Source of the DNA: UBA4802 sp964509195
GTDB lineage: Bacteria; Spirochaetota; UBA4802; UB4802
Assembly (NCBI GenBank): GCA_964509195.1
Contig: CAZDWJ010000009.1
Span: forward strand, 53,508 to 117,507
Length of the DNA: 64,000 bases
Reading direction: 5' to 3'
Part shown: piece after piece, positions 60,468 to 64,000 of the stretch
Numbering within the stretch: position 1 is the first letter of the stretch
Layout: the number at the start of each line of letters is the position of its first letter
Program-made: the position numbers and the translations under genes
The notes under the pieces: model-generated
What the model saw: only the letters and a program-made list of their open reading frames with translations
What the model was told of the DNA's origin: nothing
The model's database searches: none

Positions 60468-61682
60468 TTATTTTTCAATAACTAATAAAAATTCACCAAT
60501 TTTCTTGCACATATCATTGAAATGTGGATTATACGTTAATCGTGTAATTAGTTTATACTTTTCAATATTTTCTTTAGTATTCTCACCTTTCCATATATCA
60601 GGATCTGTTAAACACAGCTGACGTTCTGGTGTATTGGGTTTGTAGTATAAGCAATTTCTATAATCACCGTTTTTGCCATAGTGCGGGTCATCAGGCGGAA
60701 TGGTAATACATATATGAGGCATGTTCAATATTTTTTCCTGTGGGATATAGCTATTTACAGTGAGGATATAACTATCCTCCCCATCATAATCTTTTTCAGG
60801 TTGTGTGGTGTATAAAATAAACATTTTCTTCCCGGTTACATAATTTTTCATTACAAAGAGAGTGCGTTCGGTACTCACAGTACGATCATCTATACTCTGA
60901 GCAGTAAATACCGGCACTGTAATTTTTTTTCCGCTATCAAACAATTCATCTACTATCTTTATGAGCTTATACGTCTGTGATACACCATTAAACGTTAATG
61001 ACTGATATTTTGTATAATCTTCATCATTTTCAATTTTTTGCCAATCTTTGAATGCCCCAACAATAGGTGTCATCCATGCTATTTTTGAATAAATAGCAAA
61101 AGCTGGTGCAAATAAAAACAACCCATTTACATCATGGTTTGTGTTCGATAGTACATAATGAACTGAAAGCATTGCTCCTGTTGAAAAACCACCTATATAC
61201 ACTTTTCTTGCATTTTTTTTAAGTTGCAGCATACCATAATGCGTAGCCTTAATCCATTCATCATTTTTTACTTTTAAAAGATCGCCAGGCACCGTACCAT
61301 GTCCTGGTAATAGTAAACCATACACTAAAAATCCTTTTTCAGAAAAATATTTTCCAACAGCACGCAAAAAATACGGCGAATCTGATAATCCATGAATAAG
61401 CAAAATCCCTTTTTGATATACACCATCAACTGGTTTTGCCTGTGGTTTAAAAATAAACGGACTGTTCATGGCAACAATTGCATCTTTGTTGGTTGTTTCA
61501 AGACGCGCATTTGCAATAATATGGGTCATTAATTCAACATACTGTTCATACGTAGTTTCAAATGGAATGGTAAATGCACTGTTAAACCCTGATTCTTTTA
61601 AACGCAAAGGATTTTGCGCATAGACAACAACCAACAGTGTAATAACCAGTGTAATACTTATTAAAAGCTTGCGTTTTATCAT
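60468..61682 (-). CDS. Membrane-anchored alpha/beta hydrolase (lipase/esterase-like)
   Basis: An N-terminal signal-anchor 'KLLISITLVITLLVVVYA' (residues 4-21) exports the protein. 'KGILLIHGLSDSPYFLRAVG' (about 92) is the oxyanion segment, 'VYIGGFSTGAMLSVHYVL' (about 165) has the G-x-S-x-G nucleophile, 'FTAQSIDDRTVSTE' the acid Asp, and 'NMPHICITIPPDD' the His. An insert 'YGKNGDYRNCLYYKPNTPER' near 345 is unusual. The 404 residues and the position beside an SDR gene (46 bp apart) suggest joint handling of an ester or long-chain alcohol. ATG 61682 is preferred; the upstream in-frame codon adds only four residues. Confidence 0.82.
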   Translation of the reverse strand: MIKRKLLISITLVITLLVVVYAQNPLRLKESGFNSAFTIPFETTYEQYVELMTHIIANARLETTNKDAIVAMNSPFIFKPQAKPVDGVYQKGILLIHGLSDSPYFLRAVGKYFSEKGFLVYGLLLPGHGTVPGDLLKVKNDEWIKATHYGMLQLKKNARKVYIGGFSTGAMLSVHYVLSNTNHDVNGLFLFAPAFAIYSKIAWMTPIVGAFKDWQKIENDEDYTKYQSLTFNGVSQTYKLIKIVDELFDSGKKITVPVFTAQSIDDRTVSTERTLFVMKNYVTGKKMFILYTTQPEKDYDGEDSYILTVNSYIPQEKILNMPHICITIPPDDPHYGKNGDYRNCLYYKPNTPERQLCLTDPDIWKGENTKENIEKYKLITRLTYNPHFNDMCKKIGEFLLVIEK

Positions 61683-61975
61683 GATTTCCCCCAAACTAAA
61701 ATAATGTATGGTAAATGGTATTGTACAACCTTATTGATAGAAAAACAATATCTTAATTTATAAAAAAAGTATTTTGTACTATCACTACCTCAAATTAATT
61801 TTCTCCAATATTTTAATCTACTTTAACTACCTTAGAAAACTCACATTGTAATGAGTACTTCTATTTACTCAACAAATTCATCCTTTCTAAATAAAATAAA
61901 TCTTCCCTTCTACTGAACCTATAAAAGTGATTACGATTTAAATATTTTAACATCAATATTATCTCTACATTTAGT

Positions 61976-62200
61976 TTACGGAAAATCTTTGGCACATTTT
62001 TGCATACACTGGTCAAATGCTATATTGCAAGCAGCTTTTTTTGCTTCATCCTTTTTGGCATCAACCAGGCATTTCTTTTTGGCTTCTGCACAGGATTGCT
62101 CACATGCAGCCCGCTTTGGATTTAACGAAATTCCAATGGTATACTGCGCAACTGCACATATAGATACAACTACTGCCATCATTATGAAGATTTTTCTCAT
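61976..62200 (-). CDS. Small exported Cys-rich protein
   Basis: A 74-residue protein with a signal peptide (about 1-20, 'MMAVVVSICAVAQYTIG') and a Lys/Ala-rich helical mature part carrying six Cys spaced C-x3-C-x7-C ... C-x6-C-x3-C ('CEQSCAEAKKKC' and 'CNIAFDQCMQKC'). Such paired C-x3-C motifs form helical hairpins held by disulphides or bind a metal. I know no named family. ATG 62200 follows the ggaagg site; an in-frame TTG overlaps the site. It is isolated, with about 280 bp of AT-rich DNA on the far side. Confidence 0.65.
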   Translation of the reverse strand: MRKIFIMMAVVVSICAVAQYTIGISLNPKRAACEQSCAEAKKKCLVDAKKDEAKKAACNIAFDQCMQKCAKDFP

Positions 62201-62357
62201 TGTGCCTTCCAAATAATAGTATTGTAAAAACTTATACGTTATACATTATTTGAATAGATAGATTATACAAATACAACTATTTTTTTAAAAATTTTAGATC
62301 TTAAGTTATTGCTCTTACTCCATTTATTTGTTTTTACTCATATATATCCACAATGCA

Positions 62358-63170
62358 TTAGACATCAGGAAATTCAGGTTTTCGTTTTTCCAGAAATGCT
62401 GAAACACCATGGAAACATTCCCCAGAAACGATGAGTGATACCGCTCGCTCTGCTTCCTCCCGGAGTGACTCATCGTAAGAAATATTTTTACTGTTTCTTA
62501 CAAGCATGAGCATTTGTCGAACAGCATTTGGCCCGTTTGCTGCAATTTGTTCTGCAATAGTAATCGCTTCGTTTAAAACATTATTTTTATCGACAACTCT
62601 GTTAACCAATCCTATCAATAGTGCTTCTTCGGAAAAAACTTTTCGCGCAGTAAGCAATAAATCCGCCGCCCTGGATGCACCTACCAGTTTTACCAGCGCT
62701 GCCCCACCACCCCAATCTGTCATAAAACCAAGCTTTGCTTCTGAAAAGCAAAACACTGCTTCCTTTGATGCCACACGTATATCGCACCTGACCGCTAGTT
62801 CTGCTCCTCCACCATACGCATCGCCATTTACAGCTGCTATTAATGGAACCGGAAGCGAAACAAAAGCACCAACCGCTTGCCGTATGTGTGCAATAGCTTG
62901 TCGTGCAGGTGTACTATCTCCTGAGCTCACTGCATCAACAATACTTTTTACCATTGGGTTGTCAAGCTGCACATCAAAACCTGCGCTGAAAGATCTATCA
63001 CCACTTCCGGTGATAATTATTGCACGCGGCAATGCAGTATGCAATCGCAAAGCGATATCTTCTAGCATGTTGAACATCACATCGTTGAAAGCATTCAGGC
63101 GCTCTGGTCTGTCAAGTATAACGAGTGCAATTTTATCTCTCATCTCAAGAATGATATTTCCCTGTGCCAT
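62358..63170 (-). CDS. Enoyl-CoA hydratase/isomerase family protein
   Basis: A crotonase-fold enzyme of 270 residues. 'KIALVILDRPERLNAFNDVM' at about 13-32 is the CoA-binding start. 'AIIITGSGDRSFSAGFDVQL' near 58 forms the first oxyanion-hole loop. 'LPVPLIAAVNGDAYGGGAEL' near 108 forms the second (G-G-G). Here the usual catalytic Glu region reads 'EAVFCFSEAKLGFMTDWGGG', with 'G-F-M-T-D' in place of G-x-x-P. The reaction could thus be hydration, isomerisation or another crotonase chemistry. The ribosome-binding site ggaggt fits ATG 63170. It complements the acyl-CoA synthetase and dehydrogenase elsewhere in the window. Confidence 0.87.
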   Translation of the reverse strand: MAQGNIILEMRDKIALVILDRPERLNAFNDVMFNMLEDIALRLHTALPRAIIITGSGDRSFSAGFDVQLDNPMVKSIVDAVSSGDSTPARQAIAHIRQAVGAFVSLPVPLIAAVNGDAYGGGAELAVRCDIRVASKEAVFCFSEAKLGFMTDWGGGAALVKLVGASRAADLLLTARKVFSEEALLIGLVNRVVDKNNVLNEAITIAEQIAANGPNAVRQMLMLVRNSKNISYDESLREEAERAVSLIVSGECFHGVSAFLEKRKPEFPDV

Positions 63171-63509
63171 GTATACCTCCAATTAAAAATATTATCTATT
63201 AGTCATTTTGATAATAATTTAATTAACAAAACAGTTTTATAATGTAGCTTAAGAAGATTATTCATCAGTCTTGTCGTTATAGATTTTTAATCTATTTTCA
63301 TTTTTCTTTTATCCCAATAGTATAAAAATATATTGTATAACAATCAAAGCATCACTCATGAGTTTTTCAAACACATTTTTAAATAAAAATCTTAATCCAC
63401 ATTGAAAGTATGATTATGATTCTATATATGGTTATATTCTAAAGATTTACTCTTAAAATATTTATATTTGAGTTATCCTTATCAAATGGCATTATGATTG
63501 CTGCTTTAA
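63171..63509. other. AT-rich intergenic region
   Basis: About 340 bp of very A+T-rich DNA upstream of the enoyl-CoA hydratase gene. No gene, tRNA or clear hairpin was recognised. It leads into the repeat array at 63510. Confidence 0.4.
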
Positions 63510-63878
63510 TGCTCTGACCCCTTTTCCTGCAACGAATGTGCTAATAATGCTGTAATATAATGTTTTTAGGCTCTGACCCTGTTTTAACCCTGATCATTTC
63601 GAGAGCCTCAATGCTCGTTGCTTGTTTTTAATGCTCTGACCCCCTTTTTGTTGTTAGCATTTCAAATGCCTTTATGCTCGTTGTTTTGCACACTGTGGTG
63701 AATAATCCAGAGACATGATCCCTTGAGGCTCTGACCCATGGCGCAAAGATGTTGTAAAGGATGCCAGGATTTATATGCCTTCATCTTTCCTTTCACGATT
63801 AACTTGCTCTGACCCCTTTGTACACCAAGCATTTCGAAAGCCTCCATGCTTGTTGTTTGTTTTTTATGCTCTGACCCC
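63510..63878 (-). repeat. Degenerate repeat array built on GGGGTCAGAGC
   Basis: Six copies of GCTCTGACCC(C) occur at 63510, 63570, 63633, 63728, 63806 and 63868, usually followed by a T-run. Three of the intervals also share a second unit, seen at about 63596-63625, 63660-63687 and 63830-63860, of the form TTTCgaAAGCCTcnATGCT-GTTG. Read on the minus strand, the unit AAAGGGGTCAGAGC is of the kind found beside REP-associated (RAYT/IS200-like Y1) transposases. No intact transposase is present in the window. Confidence 0.6.
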
Positions 63879-63879
63879 T

Positions 63880-64000
63880 TTTTTTTAAAATTTTTTCCCT
63901 AAATTATAAAAAAATTCCCTCAATCTTTTAAAATTTATCACCTACACGCGTTGTATATACATAGAATCTACTACAATTCTTTAGCATGGAGGAATACTTA
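63880..64000. other. Window end, possible start region of the next gene
   Basis: An AT-rich stretch ending in 'catggaggaatactta', which carries a ggagga ribosome-binding site 8 or so bases from the window edge. A plus-strand gene probably begins just outside. Confidence 0.3.

Noticed and set aside
62506..63186. A 226-codon open frame on the plus strand opposite the enoyl-CoA hydratase gene
   Set aside because: It mirrors the coding gene exactly, has no ribosome-binding site, and its Ser/Ala-rich composition is what the antisense of a crotonase gives.
63510..63878. CRISPR array
   Set aside because: Intervals between repeats are irregular (about 60 to 95 bp), the unit is only 11 bp, spacers share similarity with each other, and no cas gene is near.

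Overview
The window is AT-rich chromosomal DNA from a motile, probably anaerobic Gram-negative bacterium. The best guess is a relative of the Spirochaetota, near the Leptospirales. Points in favour are three chemoreceptors, two of them with a bare multi-helix membrane anchor; a FecR-OmpA protein; a 7TMR-DISM receptor; and a duplicated gene that resembles the DUF1564 family of Leptospira. Strict-anaerobe chemistry is suggested by 2-hydroxyacyl-CoA dehydratase/benzoyl-CoA reductase-type genes with ATP-driven activases, a CooC/AcsF-like ATPase, a ferredoxin-nitroreductase fusion and DRTGG proteins. The taxonomic call is an inference; there is no marker gene here.

Layout. 1-7 kb: a frame-split membrane protein, a WD40 remnant, dprA, a P-loop kinase, then an acyl-CoA dehydrogenase convergent with a TetR regulator. 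7.3-10.4 kb: an accessory patch with one copy of an exact 489-bp gene duplication, a GC-richer alpha/beta hydrolase, a decayed transposase and a D-aminoacylase remnant that runs in frame into a U32 protein. 12.4-19.7 kb: chemoreceptor, DUF523/DUF1722 protein, acyl-CoA synthetase and a large hybrid histidine kinase broken by one TGA. 19.9-26.9 kb: a minus-strand operon coding for an unknown helical protein, two HgdB/BcrB-type subunits, two HgdC-type activases, a protein resembling part of acetyl-CoA synthase beta (CdhC), and a CooC/AcsF-like ATPase. This is the best candidate for an undescribed system. 27-43 kb: TetR/GMC oxidoreductase, a second chemoreceptor, ferredoxin-nitroreductase, four tRNAs (Asn, Ser, Ser, Arg), transporters, a 151-bp MITE, FecR-OmpA, leuB, a CPBP protease and a radical SAM/OPA transporter pair. 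43-54 kb: TetR, DRTGG and HATPase-DRTGG regulators, tcdA, the second copy of the 489-bp gene, tatD/yjbQ, and a run of a membrane-bound AraC receptor, an exported START-domain protein and a polytopic membrane protein. 54-64 kb: an outer-membrane protein, a MutY-like glycosylase, a YchF-like GTPase, a third chemoreceptor, SDR, lipase-like and enoyl-CoA hydratase genes, ending in a degenerate repeat array.

The acyl-CoA dehydrogenase, acyl-CoA synthetase, enoyl-CoA hydratase, SDR, GMC oxidoreductase and three TetR regulators point to acyl-CoA (fatty, alicyclic or aromatic acid) metabolism. The reductase/dehydratase operon would supply the low-potential step. Two sequence-level signals lie over the genes: a dispersed word, GCGATAGTTACT, present in six exact copies with many partial copies inside and between genes, and several single-base or junction lesions (a TGA in place of a conserved Trp, a slippery T-run frameshift, an in-frame fusion to a dead gene).
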